This document shows positions 1 through 12,140 of a stretch of 64,000 bases of DNA, in pieces. The notes under the pieces are model-generated. The model made no database searches. It was not told where the DNA came from and was given only the letters and a program-made list of their open reading frames with translations. The DNA is taken from assembly GCA_030549495.1 (NCBI GenBank), contig JAUIRK010001052.1, forward strand, positions 1,860,001-1,924,000, given 5' to 3'. The position numbers and the translations under genes are program-made. Every line of letters begins with the position of its first letter. Position 1 is the first letter of the stretch. Source of the stretch: Nectonema munidae (taxonomy: Eukaryota; Nematomorpha; Nectonematoida; Nectonematidae).

Positions 1-1061
1 TATTTTTAATTTTGTTTTGAATGAAATTTTTACAAAATATCAAATCTTTATAGGTTATCATATTTATATACATAACCACATGGTGGGTGGAACAATGGAG
101 GCATTTTCATGTAAGCTCTCATTTAGCATTTGTGTGTTTAGAAGAGTTGATATTAATTTTAAGGAAGCATAGACTACTCTTATAAAATAAATTTCATCGA
201 GTAAGTAAAATGTTTACATGCTGCCCCTATTGTTGTTCTCTGAACAAGATGTGCTTTAACTTAACAATACTTCTAGCATTTTTCAGAAATTAAAAACTAA
301 GCTTCACTTTTATGAAGAACAAATGAGGCAGCATATAAGAATTTTATTATTTCTTTTAGTTCAGATTTTCGTGGGCTAGTAACAACATACGAACAATTTG
401 TTGTGGGTTGAGTTAAATTTTCATTCGTTTAAGAAAAGGTATTTATTGCTGGTTTGACAAATATTCAACCTGTACGTGAAAAATATTTTTAGCTATCAAT
501 ATACCTAAAGTAAAGGAAAATTTTTTAAGTTTTAAATAGAAACGCGTTTCATTTTATTCCATTAATCTTACCAAAGGGCCTGCCTAGAATTTGAGCCCTC
601 TCCCATTCAATGAAAAATTGGAAATGTGCATTATCAAGAAATGCTGTCTAAGATGCCAAATCTTTGATTTTGTTATTGTGTGGTTAATTAAATTCTGTTG
701 CTTTTGTTTTTGCCTTTAATTTAAACATAGTTGATTCATTTATTATGTAACCTACTTAAAAATCGCTTTATAACTCTAAGCTTCTTCTTGATACTTATTT
801 ATCATATTCTTTTCGAAGATTTTTTAATATAGAATACAAAATTGAATTAAAATATTATTTACTTATTTCAAAAAAAATTGAGCATATCAAAGGTAGTTAA
901 GGTGAAAGATATTTGGAAATTACATTTTTTATTATAACATAACTCTCTTGTTTTTATGTATTTTATGAAGAAAGATATAAATAATATTCTTCGTAAGTCA
1001 TAAAAGGGAAGAAAAGCAAATAATGTGCATTTTTGTTACACTTTTTTTCCTAAATTTTTAG
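1..1061. other. Gene-free stretch, probably P450 intron
   Basis: No coding exon could be supported here. The first P450 exon downstream starts in phase 1 after a TTTTTAG acceptor, so an earlier exon must lie to the left. I did not find the expected ExxR or I-helix exon in this stretch, so it is probably outside the window. Confidence 0.5.
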
Positions 1062-1140
1062 GCTGTTTCCAGTTGGCTTCGTGATTACAAGAACTCTTAC
1101 TCGAGATACACTTTTGGGGCAGTACAAAATTCCTTCTGGA
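1062..1140 (+). CDS. Cytochrome P450 exon (after K-helix)
   Basis: This short exon encodes a peptide that includes LFPVGFVITRTL, followed by a stretch ending GQYKIPSG. That is the segment between the ExxR helix and the meander of a P450. It follows a TTTTTAG acceptor, starts with one base of a split codon and ends in phase 0 at a GTAATG donor. A 53-bp intron separates it from the next exon. P450s are heme monooxygenases; the mitochondrial clan, suggested by the next exon, uses adrenodoxin as electron donor and includes the arthropod ecdysteroid hydroxylases. The N-terminal part of the gene is not visible. Confidence 0.85.
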
Positions 1141-1193
1141 GTAATGTGAAGGTGGTGTGTTAAATTTTTCAACCTACAAGTTATTATTTTTAG

Positions 1194-1397
1194 ACTCTTA
1201 TCAATATAAACAACTACTCCATGGCTAAAAATCCTGAATATTTTGCAGATCCTTTTTCCTTCAATCCAGAACGATGGCTCAAAGGTCGTGATCCAAAAGC
1301 ACAAGAAAGATTCACGCACATACCATTTGGGCTCGGATTAAGAAAGTGTGTTGGCCGGGGAATTGCAGAAATGGAGTTATATACATTAATCTCAAAT
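1194..1397 (+). CDS. Cytochrome P450 exon with heme-binding motif
   Basis: This 204-base phase 0/0 exon encodes the PERW segment (residues NPERW) and the heme-thiolate loop FGLGLRKCVGRG, followed by IAEMEL. It fits the family pattern FxxGxRxCxG, with Cys as the axial iron ligand. The Gly-Arg after the Cys motif and the A-E-x-E helix are typical of mitochondrial-clan P450s. The exon runs from a TTTTTAG acceptor to a GTAATT donor after the residues LISN. Reading through the donor gives a short unrelated tail. Splicing to 2525 restores a proper P450 C-terminus, so splicing is preferred. I cannot assign a CYP number. Confidence 0.92.
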
Positions 1398-1754
1398 GTA
1401 ATTCACCATAATCAGTCGTTTTCTGTATTTTCATGTTCAATGATATTAAATTTATTAACAGGTTTTTGAAAATTTATCTTTATCAATGTGTTAATATAAT
1501 AAATTAGAGCAGATAATTTTAATTCAATGGGACCTTTATGTCCCATTGGATCTAAAATGGATTAAGCCTTAAAGATTATGTTATTGAAAATAAATTGTCT
1601 GCTCATTTTCGTGGCTCTATTAGGCATGAAATGGGGGCTTGGGAATCGAAAACATTAAAAAATTGCTCGTATATTAGGCTCGGAGTAATATTTTGATAAA
1701 ATTTGAAGTTTATTGACGAATTGAAATTTTTTGTAAGGATCAATCAAAAGTAAA

Positions 1755-1906
1755 GGTAAAGGTACCCCGGGGTGTTTTCATCGAGAAGGCACAATTGCGC
1801 TGCTTGTATCGAACTATGAGGAAAGCAGGCTTGATGCGGAATCGAACCCAAGACCTTGAGTTATCAAATTCAGCATCTAACCAACCCTACTCACGCCCCC
1901 AAATCA
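1755..1906 (-). repeat. tRNA-derived SINE-like repeat
   Basis: On the - strand this unit has an A-box-like segment and a clear B box (GGGTTCGATTCC), followed by a tail containing CAATTGTGCCTTCT. The B box and that tail word recur at 17945-18062, so the two are copies of one family. It lies in the last P450 intron. Confidence 0.6.
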
Positions 1907-2524
1907 ATCAAAAGAACCATACCTTCATATGAATAAGTTCTGAACAATATTTTATATTTGGAAAATTAAAAAATAAATAAGAAAAAAAATTTAATCACTA
2001 AGAAAAAGTTCTTAAGCTAGGGGGATGTAAACAATTTAGAGGTGGAGCACGGATATTAATCAGTGATGAGAGGAAGGTGGACAAACGTTGGATACTTAAA
2101 ATATATAAGTATGTATTGAAAAAAGCATGTACCACTAAAACGACACTGAGATGTAAGCATCTATTTGGTTGTGTTCCAAAACATACTTATTAAAATTGAA
2201 ATTAAATTTCATATATATGATCTAAAATAAATTGATTGAAAGAGCGCGTGTTTCCATGAAAAGAAGAACAAAGTGATGTAAAAAAAGGGCAATAAAGAGC
2301 ATAAAAACTGAAGAAGTTATAAATATGGAGTTATGTAGTATTGAAGTGTTTCTATCAAAGTATAAAAAATTGCCTTATACGATAATTTTATATATAGAAA
2401 CGTTCTTGGGATGAATTGTTACAGCTTCTCAATTTGATTACATTTCGTGCTACTCATAAAAATATACTTTGCAATGAATTTTGTGTATCTTTTGTATTTA
2501 AAAAAGTTTTATTTAATATTTTAG

Positions 2525-2635
2525 ATTGTAAGAAATTACGAAATCATACCAGCATCTCAAAATCCTCTTAAAGTTAAAACACGACTCTTCCTAATAATTG
2601 ATGGAGATCTTCCTGTTTTATTCATCAAAAGATGA
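2525..2635 (+). CDS. Cytochrome P450 last exon
   Basis: This exon of 37 codons including the stop begins after an ATATTTTAG acceptor in phase 0, which matches the preceding exon. It encodes IVRNYEII..., then a stretch with KVKTRLFLI and a final LPVLFIKR before TGA. This is the usual P450 C-terminal beta-strand region; mitochondrial-clan proteins end in a similar xRFxxR pattern. It shows that the gene ends inside the window and that the last intron (1398-2524) carries a SINE-like insertion. The exon is too short for simple ORF calling, so splice phase and family similarity are the evidence. Confidence 0.85.
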   Translation: MVRNYEIIPASQNPLKVKTRLFLIIDGDLPVLFIKR

Positions 2636-3058
2636 AAAAAGTTATCTTCAATCACAAGCATACACCATACTTCAACACTCTTAAAAATTTATTTAAATTT
2701 TTATGTAGTGATATATTTACTTTTATTATTCCTAATATCATAATTAAATACAACTCTATATGATTTATTTTTAGATAAAATTGTCCTAAAAATAAGTTGC
2801 ATATTCTTCTCATTTCACAATATTTATATTTTTTGCAGTTTTTTAAATCTAAAAGAAGGAAGTTGGAGCATTAAGAATTGTGAGAGAAATCTTTCAAGTA
2901 TTGAGTTTGATTTTTAAATTTATTGTGTTCGAAAGTTATCACAGAATTTTTTAGATTCCCAAAAAATGTTTTCCACGATAATTTACCTTACGAGAATTGG
3001 AATTTTTAACTTCTTGTTATTAAATCAAAGGGGTGGATAATTCAGATAATGTATGTTA
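2636..3058. other. P450 3' flank
   Basis: AT-rich sequence after the P450 stop codon. It should hold the 3' UTR; no single poly(A) signal stands out. Nothing else recognised. Confidence 0.4.
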
Positions 3059-3127
3059 TGTCGTGATCGAGAATCGAAGCCACGAGGGCTTAAACAAAAT
3101 CAAAGCGTCTACCACTGGGCCAACTGA
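3059..3127 (-). repeat. tRNA-like SINE head
   Basis: Read on the - strand, it has TGGCCCAGTGG (A-box-like) followed about 35 bases later by GGCTTCGATTC (B-box-like), the layout of an RNA polymerase III internal promoter. There is no tRNA cloverleaf that I would trust, so it is called a SINE head rather than a tRNA gene. Confidence 0.5.
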
Positions 3128-5639
3128 ATTCAATTCAAAGTAAAATGGCATAAAATTAAAGAAATAATTGAAATACGAGTTGTAATGATGTAATTTTTTT
3201 AAACAAATATTAAAATTCCCTTTAAACTTTTTTTAACCACAGAGTTAACATTTAAAAGGATGCTTTTTTGTAAACAGAATTATTCAGATTCGGTTGCTAG
3301 ATGTTCCGGTTTTAAAGTCGCTTAGCAACATAATCCTATAGGGGATTTATTGGAATCTTGGTTTATCATTCACTAATCTTATATGTCAAAATGAGGAGAA
3401 GAAAATTTAGGTCCAAATGTGATTGTTTATTTTTTTAGTATAAAAATTCATCTTTTATCTTTGAAGTATTTTTCATATTAATTATCTTTATAAGAAATAC
3501 AAATTTTTGTTCTTGACGTTTTTCAATGCCATTCTTCATCATATAACCATTTAATCAGTTTAAAAAAGTATATAGCCTATCTATAGTGATAATTTTACCT
3601 CTTAATCTTTAATGTACCTTACACAAGTTCCTATCCATTATTTAAAATATTTAAGGATAATTCCGCTTCTAAAAAAACTAACAATTGGATGACGACGAAC
3701 TGACCTGTTTAATACCAAATTTTTTTTTCAACGATTATAAATTGAAATATGTATAAAGGATGGTAATATATACAAAAACTATAGATTTGAATAAAAAAAA
3801 ATTTAAACTTAGTTAATATAGTCACTTTTTCAAAAAGTCCCAAATGGGGATCATGATACAAAAAGAATACAAATAAATAATTTTATCCTACAACTAATTT
3901 GAAGACAAAGAAATATTTATTTTAATTAATTAAAAAATCAAAAATAAATATTTAAAGAAAAAAATTTTAATCTTTCATTGATGCCATTGAGAAAAACATA
4001 TATTATTTTTTCATCTCCTCCTTTGAATTTCCTTTTCAATTCTTCATGAGAAGGAATATGATCAATATGTCGAAATAAAATATTGCCTAAAAATTAAAAC
4101 TAAAAAAACTTTTAAAAAAATAGTGTTTTCATAGATCAAGCATAATTTATTATAAAATATTTAGTAGCTACGATATTGATTGCTTTGCTCAAGCCATCAA
4201 TAACTGCTTAGCTGATACTTCTATAGAATCTAACACTTTCATAAAAGCTAATAACTACTTTTAGTGTGCTTTCTTATATCAATTAAGAAAGAAACTTACA
4301 TATTCTTATAACAAATATGGAAGAAATAAGGATGAAGAAAATCGTGGACTTTATATTGGTATAAAAAATATTTATAAGTGAAAAATTAATTTCTGTAAAA
4401 AAAGAAAATGGGAAAATTTTTTGACTTAAATGCAAACACAATATGAAAAAAAACATGTTGGTTGATTTCTGGTTAGATATTTTTTACCATTTTTGAAGAA
4501 TTTACTTCCAAAGTACCAAATAGACCTTTTTCTATTTCATGATGGCGGTATTTTTATCAATATATACATAGGTAATGAATACTACATTTCAATGTGGTTA
4601 AAATGATTACATGAGGTTAATATGACGTTACATTAACTCTTATCAATTTAAGAAATCGATAAAAAGATTTTCTCTTATAATAATAATTCTATCCATGTCA
4701 TCAATAACGATCGTACGAAATATCTAATCAACCTGAGATCATGTTTGCTAAAAAGTAAAAACTCACAAGTTTCGAATTTTTAAATTGTATTTTTCATGAA
4801 ATCAGCACTTTTGGCGCTGATTAGTTTGATTATTGTTCCCTTAATCATTCCTTTCATTTACTAACTAAAAAGACAGCTTTGAACTATATATCTTAATAGG
4901 ACCTCCATTACTTTGCTTTCAAAATCATTATCAGCTTGTATTCTGTACTTCATTTCTCTTCATTTTTATATGGTGTCTAATTTTGCTCAGCAAAATATAT
5001 TGATCTTAAAGATTTATTTAGAACAGAATTTACGAGATCTCATAGCTATTATATTAAAGAGACTTTCTTTGTTGATTTTGGTTTTTCTATCAATATCATG
5101 TGTTGTAGTATCAGGTGAGATGGTCAGATTTCACTCTGGATATTTGTTAAACAATACATTTTCAAAATTCCTGCTCCTAATGAAATCATTCATAATCTTT
5201 CAACAAAAAGTTTTCCACCTTCATCATTTAAAAGACTATTTCTTTCACACCAAAAGAAAAAATATTCAAATTTGATTCACATTTATAAATTTTTTGACAA
5301 GATCTTGAGGAATATCTGAAAATTTACAGATTTCTTATACATGTTAGGGAATAGATTATTAAAATCTCAGTGAATAAAATAAATATTAAAAGATTTTTCA
5401 TTCACAAGGAAGGAGCTTTTTATTGGCGTTCAAGGTCTTTTTTAAAACATTCAAAATATACGTCCTCAAAGGACTACGGCATTGACACACATTTTATTAA
5501 AGGAGTTACTATTTCATTTTTCTTATGATCACGCGTACTCATTTCAATGTGCCTTACTTTATTCATACTCATATATTTCTACTATATAAACAATAAATAA
5601 CGTTTGTAAGAATAAACTTGACAGAAATAATTTTTGGAA
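3128..5639. other. AT-rich stretch with no supported gene
   Basis: Only low-complexity open frames are present, including one of 120 codons at 4913-5275 with no recognisable domain, no splice context and hydrophobic AT-driven composition. No repeat boundary was found. Confidence 0.5.
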
Positions 5640-6620
5640 AATACTGATTTTTACCAATTTTTGTAATGCCCAAAAAGGAATACAGAAATGAAATAAGCAT
5701 GATGTGTATTGTATTTTTATCAGTAATGGTTAAAACTGAGTCAAGAAATTGTATCAGCATAATTAATTTACTATAAAAAATATTTTACTTAAAATATGGA
5801 AGAATATTTTTAAAAAATCATTTTTATTTAATATCGGAAAATTTGATTAACATTTTCGCATCCTAATTACGAAAACCGAGTCCAAAAATGAAATAATCAT
5901 AATTGATCTAGTATTAAAAAAATTTTTATTTACTATATAAATAATATTCTAGGAATAATCATTATTCGTCAACCAGAAATATGAGTGACATTTTCACACT
6001 CTAATTGCGAAAAATGAGTTCATAAATAAATTTAACATTTTTGACTTATTATAATGATAAATATTTTTAAAGGCACACTCTCAGATATAAATAGCAAATT
6101 TGAATAATACTTTCAGACATTTCAAAATTTTAATTGTGAAAACTAAGATTTGCCGATTTGGTAAAAAAAATTAATTAATTTAAAATAAGAATGTAAATTT
6201 TTAGAAAATAATTTTTAGACATAAGCAGCAAAATTATTTGACATTTTGAAACAATTAAATCGGCATAGTTGATTTAGTATGGTTGGTTGGTTGGAGATAT
6301 CAAAGCACTTTCAGCCGTAAGGCTCTATGCTCGCATTATGCTTAAGATGGTTAATCATAGTTTTTGTGAATTTGTTTAGAGTTAGGAGCGTTGGGGATCG
6401 AAACCCTGACTTTCAACTGTTAAGCTGAGGGGTACACCCTACTAACAACCATTGAGGCTCAGTTGATTTAGTATAAAAAATATAATTTGTTTAAAATTGA
6501 AATAATATTTTTGGAGAAAATTATTAGATGTAAAGAGAGCGGCTAAATTATTGACAGTTTGACACCCTAATTACAAAAATGGGATACAGAGATGAAATCA
6601 GGATGGGGGATTTAGTATTA
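5640..6620. repeat. Degenerate tandem array, unit about 115-150 bp
   Basis: A phrase near 'aaatgaaatcagcatgat', followed by 'gatttagtata' and then 'atatttttggagaaaa', recurs at roughly 5690, 5740, 5890, 6020, 6150, 6255 and 6590, giving about six or seven diverged units. The consensus matches the reverse complement of the array at 39700-41160, down to the order of its words. A SINE-like unit interrupts the array. Confidence 0.65.
6272..6462 (-). repeat. tRNA-derived SINE-like insertion in the array
   Basis: The - strand shows a tRNA-like head with TTAGTAGGGTG (A-box-like) and GGTTTCGATCC (B box). The satellite words 'gttgatttagtat' occur on both sides (about 6259 and 6460), which suggests target duplication when the SINE entered the array. 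Confidence 0.55.
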
Positions 6621-7350
6621 ATTATAGAATTTATTTCAAATTTGAACGAATCAGCAAATTTAACATCCATTAAAATTTTGATTGACATTTGCTATAAAAT
6701 AACCATATTTATTCTAAAATTATGTCTTATGTGGTGCAATATATATATATATATATATGATTACATGTATCTGACTCAAACAATAAGTTATAAATTATGG
6801 AGATTATCAAATTTTGTTGAAAAAAATGCACCCTTGATTTTGAATGAGGTTTTGTGATGAAAATGGTACCAAAAGATACACTTAGCAATTTTAGCAAAAA
6901 TCACGGAGTTTGAAGGAATATAATGTAAATTTTATAGAATATAAGTTTTAATTGATAGTTGCAGGTAGGGGGGTTGCTAAAATGGCACTCTCCTCCAGCG
7001 TTTGTGATAAGAGACTTTCAATGTACAAAAACTTCATATTTCAATATTTATCGGTTTAGTGTTATGCTTCCTTCACTGACTATGGAATAACATATTTTCG
7101 CATAGTTATTAAATATAAAAAATTCAAAAAGTATTTCAATTCCTATTTTTCTCTATTTTAAAAAAGCTAATTGCGCTGTTTTTTTGTTTTCCTCTCCTCT
7201 TCCTTCCCCATTTTTGTTTGATGAAAATATAATGTTATCAAAAATGTCTGTAAAAATCTACTCCTCATTTGTCCTTCCGTACTCTCCTCATCCGCATTAT
7301 TCAAATTATAAATAAATATGTATATATTTTAATTTTAGAACTTTTTTTAC
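6621..7350. other. AT-rich stretch with a (TA)n run
   Basis: A short TA microsatellite lies near 6741-6758. Nothing else is supported. Confidence 0.5.
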
Positions 7351-7358
7351 CTATAGAG

Positions 7359-9621
7359 CAGGGGTCTCCAAACTACGGCCCGCGGGCCAAATCCGGCCCG
7401 CAATGCATTTTTATCCGGCCCTTTAAACGCATCCTAAATTCATATTGTAGATTTTAAATAAGAAATTAGAAAATTATTTTTGCTTGCTCTCAACTGTATC
7501 CAATAATTAAAATCGCGTCATATTAATTACTAATATTACATTAATACTAATATTTCTAAATATTGCATTTATTTTACTGATCCTTTAATATTTATATAGG
7601 TTTTTTAATACTTAATATTTAAATATTTTTTTAGCTATGTAGAATTTATAATTTTAAAAATGGCTTCTAAAAAAAGAAAAGTTGATAAAGAATGTCGTGT
7701 CTTCAACAAAAGCCGGGAAGAAAAGTATTTTTTCCAAATAAGTAATGACCAAAAAGCCATTTGCTTAATATGCCAGGAAACTATTGCAGTCTTAAAAGAA
7801 TACAATGTCCGTCGTCATTACGAGACAAAACATTTTTCTACACACTCAGAACTCCATGGAAAACAACGTACAGACACAACTGAATTATTGAAATCTAAAC
7901 TACAATTGCAAAGAAATTTTTCACAAAGAAGCTTCATGAAAATGAATCTATTACTCGAGTAAGTTATACAATAACTGAAAAATTAGCTGAGCGTGGGAAG
8001 CCATTTACTTATGGTATCCTTATAAAGGAGTGTATGATGGAGACAGTAAAAGTCTTGTGTCCAGAAAGAACAAATTTGTTTTCAAATATTAGTCTTTCTG
8101 CGAGTTCAATCATGCGGAGAACCGAAGAGCTGGCCGAAAACATAGAATTACAACTACGTAAAAAAGCAAAAAAAAATTTGTGGTTTTCAGTGGCAATTGA
8201 TGAATTGTTGATCTTTCTAGCACGTCTCAGCTTCTTATATATCTTCGTGGTGTAAGTCAAGATTTCCAAATAAGTGAAGAATTGGCTTCAGTGTTTAGTA
8301 TGCATGGAACAACAACTGGAAAAGATCTTTTTATTCAAGTAGAAAATTTTTTGCAACAATATGATCTCAAATGGAATCAGCCTCGTTGCGTCACAGTTGA
8401 CGGTGGCCCGAATATGGTAGGAATAAAAAAGGGTCTGGTAGGCCTCATTCAAGCTAAAATGGAAGATCTTCACTGTCCAAGGGCTCTTTTCATTCACTGC
8501 ATTATACACCAGCAAGCACTCTGCGCAAAGCAATTAGATATATCTTGTGTGCTCAATCCAGTCACAAAAGCTGTCAATTATATTAGAGGACACGCTCACA
8601 TTCACAGGCAGTTTCAAGCTTTTCTTGAAGAACTTGATTCTGAATATGATGATATAAGTTACTATACAGCAGTAAGACGGCTCAGTTGTGGAAAACTATT
8701 ATCTCGTTTTCTTAAACTTAGAAAAGAAATAATAATATTTTTAAATGAAAAAAACAAATTGAATAGACAAATTTTAGATCCTTCTTGGATATCAAAGTTG
8801 TCATTTTTGGTTGATATCACAAAACACATGAATGATTTAAATTTAAAATTGCAGAAACAAGGAAATCTCATATGTGATTTATACAAAATTATTACAGTCT
8901 TTCGAACAAAATTGACATTGTTTATAAGTCAATTTCAAAGCGGAAACTACTTTCATTTTGAAAATTTTCAAGAGTTTCTCGCTGAAAATACAGAACAAGT
9001 AGATCTCGAATTTCACAAAGACGCACTCACTAAGTTACATAAAAACTTCACAAATCGATTTTCTGATCTTGATAAAATAAAAAATGACATTATCTTGTTT
9101 GAAAATCCTTTTGAATGTACCGTTGATGACATGCCAGCACACCTACAACTTGAATTAATCGATTTACAAGCTTCTACTTTGCTAAAAGCAAAACATAGAG
9201 AAGGTTTATTTGAATTCTACAAATATTTACCTGATGATGAGTTTTTCAATCTAAAAAAATTTGCGCCAGGTATGGCTACAGTTTTTGCAACAACGTATAA
9301 ATGTGAGCAAACTTTTTCAAAAATGAAGTACATAAAGTCAACGCATCGAACAAGATTGACAGACAACCACTTAAAAGCAATTCTTATTCTTGGATGTACT
9401 AAATTTGAGGCTGACATTAGTTCCATTTTAAGAACTAAACACCAGTTTCATAAATCCAATTAATTTTCTACCATATTATTTTTTGTTCTATTATTTTGTG
9501 TCTTTATAAATAAATTGATTTGTTGTTTTAAGCATAAATTCATGAAAAAAATTTTTAGGCCCGCGAATATTAATTATCTGGATCTATGTGGCCCTGTAGA
9601 GAAAAACTTTGATGACCCCTG
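7359..9621 (+). mobile_element. hAT transposon, GTF2IRD2/ZBED type
   Basis: The element starts CAGGGGTCTCCAAA and ends with the inverse, TTTGATGACCCCTG. It is flanked by a perfect 8-bp target duplication, CTATAGAG, at 7351-7358 and 9622-9629. Subterminal GGCCCGCGGGCC-type motifs at both ends are typical of this hAT group. It encodes one transposase on the + strand. Intact ends and a perfect duplication suggest a fairly recent insertion, but the transposase frame is damaged. A related, older relic lies at 46978-48459. Confidence 0.92.
7660..9463 (+). pseudogene. hAT transposase, frameshifted
   Basis: A DDE transposase of the hAT superfamily, which cuts the element out and inserts it with 8-bp duplications. 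The N-terminal part (7660-7962) carries a C2H2/BED-like finger with CLICQE and RRHYETKH. The middle part (up to about 8255) contains the first catalytic Asp (AIDE). The third part (8282-9463, 393 codons) holds VTVDGGPNMVG with the second Asp, and the C-terminal dimerisation region CEQTFSKMKYIKS. Two frame changes separate the three parts, near 7930 and 8210, so this copy cannot encode a full enzyme. Similar proteins were domesticated as ZBED and GTF2IRD2 genes, but the terminal repeats here show an ordinary transposon. Confidence 0.9.
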
Positions 9622-9629
9622 CTATAGAG

Positions 9630-10384
9630 TGTAGAATAAAACTTTTGGAAATCAAACCTATAAAAATTCATATACCCTCAATAATAATCAACTAAAATAA
9701 CTTTAATATATCATCCAACAAATTTAAAAATAATAGTTCTTATTGGGAAATATATTCTTTGGAATGTACATGTGGTAGGTATACGGTTTACTCCTATAAA
9801 TGACAAGATATAAAGAAAGAGCATGAATATAGTTTGAATGAGTGTAATATGAAAAATACCATGTTTGGTTCGTTGAAATCCAAACAGCTTGTAACACTTG
9901 AAAGCGGAAAACGCTTTTCAAGATATACAGTTTGGGAGACAACTTTCTAGACTATTATATATTTTTTTTACAAATTAAATTCTGGTAAAAAATTGTCAAT
10001 ATAATCTATAATGTTGAAAAATTATTATAATTGATTTTACTTTTTTTAAGCCTATTTTGATTATTTCAGGTTATTTGGGTAAAAAACAGACACGTAATTT
10101 ATTGATTTTTGAAAAATCTTAGCTCTTGTAATAAGTAGAAAATTACAATTATTGTAAGTTAAAAAACAATACATTTAATTCCTATTTCATATTAAGAAAT
10201 ATTATAAGGATATAACATTTCAGTTATATCGATTTTGACAGCGCAATTTACTGCAAACAAGATTTATATAATTTCAAAAATAAAAAAATATCGTTGCGTG
10301 AAAAAACACTGCTAAAAATGGAGGGAAGGAGCGTACAATATTTCTTTTTATGAGTAATAAGATCTCGTGTATACTTTATTTGAT
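9630..10384. other. AT-rich stretch with nothing recognised
   Basis: No open frame with a recognisable domain and no repeat boundary was seen. Confidence 0.5.
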
Positions 10385-10935
10385 TTTGAAGAAAAATTTA
10401 ATTTATTAGAATTAGTCATTAATAATAATCTCAATACGAATGATCACATTACCTTTATTGCTTCTAAGTTAAATGTCATTGTAGGTATTCTTAAATTCCC
10501 AACTAAAATTAAGTATACGCTTTAAATTCTTTGTTTCTGCCTCATTAATTTTATTGTAATTTAGTTGTTCATAAAAAGTGTTCTCTTCTTTTTTATATAC
10601 CAAAAAAGCTGCTTGATATATTTTCAACTTTAGCTATATTTGTCATACATATACTCTTTGAAGAAAATTAAAAAAAATATATAAAAGCTGAAAGCATTTT
10701 ATATATATGAGCTCAGTTTTTCCATTTTTATAAATAAGTTTCTATGCAATCAATTACACAAAAATTATAAAAATCTTATTAACTTAAATTACCAAAATGC
10801 AAATTATATTTGTCGATATTCATATTGAGCTAGCATCCCTTTCTCTAACAAACGATCTCCTAAACAATCATTTTTTTATAAAGCGGCAAAATTATGGAAT
10901 GCTTCTGAATATATTAATCAATAAATGCCTTATCT
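10385..10935 (+). mobile_element. LINE relic (3' end of reverse transcriptase ORF)
   Basis: Broken frames read like the C-terminal third of an APE-type LINE. One stretch, around 10420-10510, matches the 'NLGILK...FPTKIK...LYN' part of the LINE at 55353-58770. A later stretch, around 10850-10905, matches the 'F..KAAKLWN' motif near the end of such proteins. Many stops make it an old copy. No target duplication was found. Confidence 0.55.
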
Positions 10936-12137
10936 ATAGAGGTTAAGATAAAGCACTGATACACTAAGTTTTTAATCTCTGCGTAGACGCAAAATAGTAT
11001 TAAAAATTTAGAATGAAATACAAAGCAAAAATGATTTCCAAATATTCACCTTTTAAGGTTTTATTTCAAGAATGATTTTTCTGGAGTTTAAATTTTTTTG
11101 AAATTTTAAGAGAAAACTGTATAACGTGAAAGTCCTTAATTGTTTATTATCACTGTCTCCCCATTTAGCAATTTCAATTCCTAAAAAGTCATTATTGTTA
11201 TTTCATTTAAAATGTTATGCAATACCATCTTTTTAAAACAAATGGGAAATAATTTTTTAGATCAAAAAACTAATAAGTCCAATTACCATAAAATGAGAAA
11301 AGTTTAGTTATTCATCTTGGAGTATAAATTTAAAATGATATAAAGCTACCAAGTTTTGTTTAAATTTTGATATGAATATACTATTCAAAGTTTATTATTC
11401 TACAATTTATCGTGCAAAACACGGAATGTTGGTAAAATTTAAGTTAATGGAGACCTTCCCCCCCCCCCCTCCTCCCTCCACCCAACAGTCTAGTTACACC
11501 GTACACTAAAAGAAACAGGGTCCACAGCTATAAAATTTACAAAAAAAAATATATGTATATTTTTGATAATTTTTAATATACTTTTTCTTGATGTTAAAAC
11601 ATTTTTCAATTTATTTTTAGGTTTTTTTTTGTTTTTTGGCACATTACTATTCTATCCGCCATCCCCTTCTCTACCAACAAAACTATAAATAAAAGCACTG
11701 ACTACACGTATACAAAAGCATAGTTAGACCGTTCCTGTGGTGCCATGCCTCTCTTCCTTCCCCCGGCATATTTTTGTATGATTAAAAATTTCATAATTAA
11801 CATTTCAAACTAAATACATATATTTACTTTATTTGTTTGGACAAAAACTTGAATATTTCAATGCATTGTATTATAGTTGCATATATGTATTTAAATGCAG
11901 CATGAAACGATTAAACGTGTCTCAAATGTAATATCTATTTAAAATTATATATGGAAATGTATGTGGATATACATTATATTAAACTAAAAGAGTGAATAAG
12001 AGATATAAAATAGGAATTTGCCCACTTCCTTACCCCTATTTCCTTTATCCTTTCTAGGCCTTAAATTTAAATTAAAATTTTTGGTTTTTAATCAAATCAA
12101 ATATTTAATGGCTTCCTTAATTAATTTTATATTATAG
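10936..12137. other. AT-rich stretch with a poly-C run
   Basis: A run of about 12 C followed by a CT-rich tract lies near 11458-11485. No coding signal was found until the DHHC exon; a TATAG acceptor sits just before 12138. Confidence 0.5.
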
Positions 12138-12140
12138 TAT

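Noticed and set aside
3059-3127. tRNA gene
   Set aside because: A and B boxes are present, but no convincing cloverleaf or CCA-side stem; better explained as a SINE head.
4913-5275. 120-codon open frame on the + strand
   Set aside because: Hydrophobic, AT-driven composition, no domain, no splice or promoter context; likely chance.
8009-9426. Several - strand frames over the hAT transposase
   Set aside because: They are antisense shadows of the + strand transposase, which has clear family motifs.
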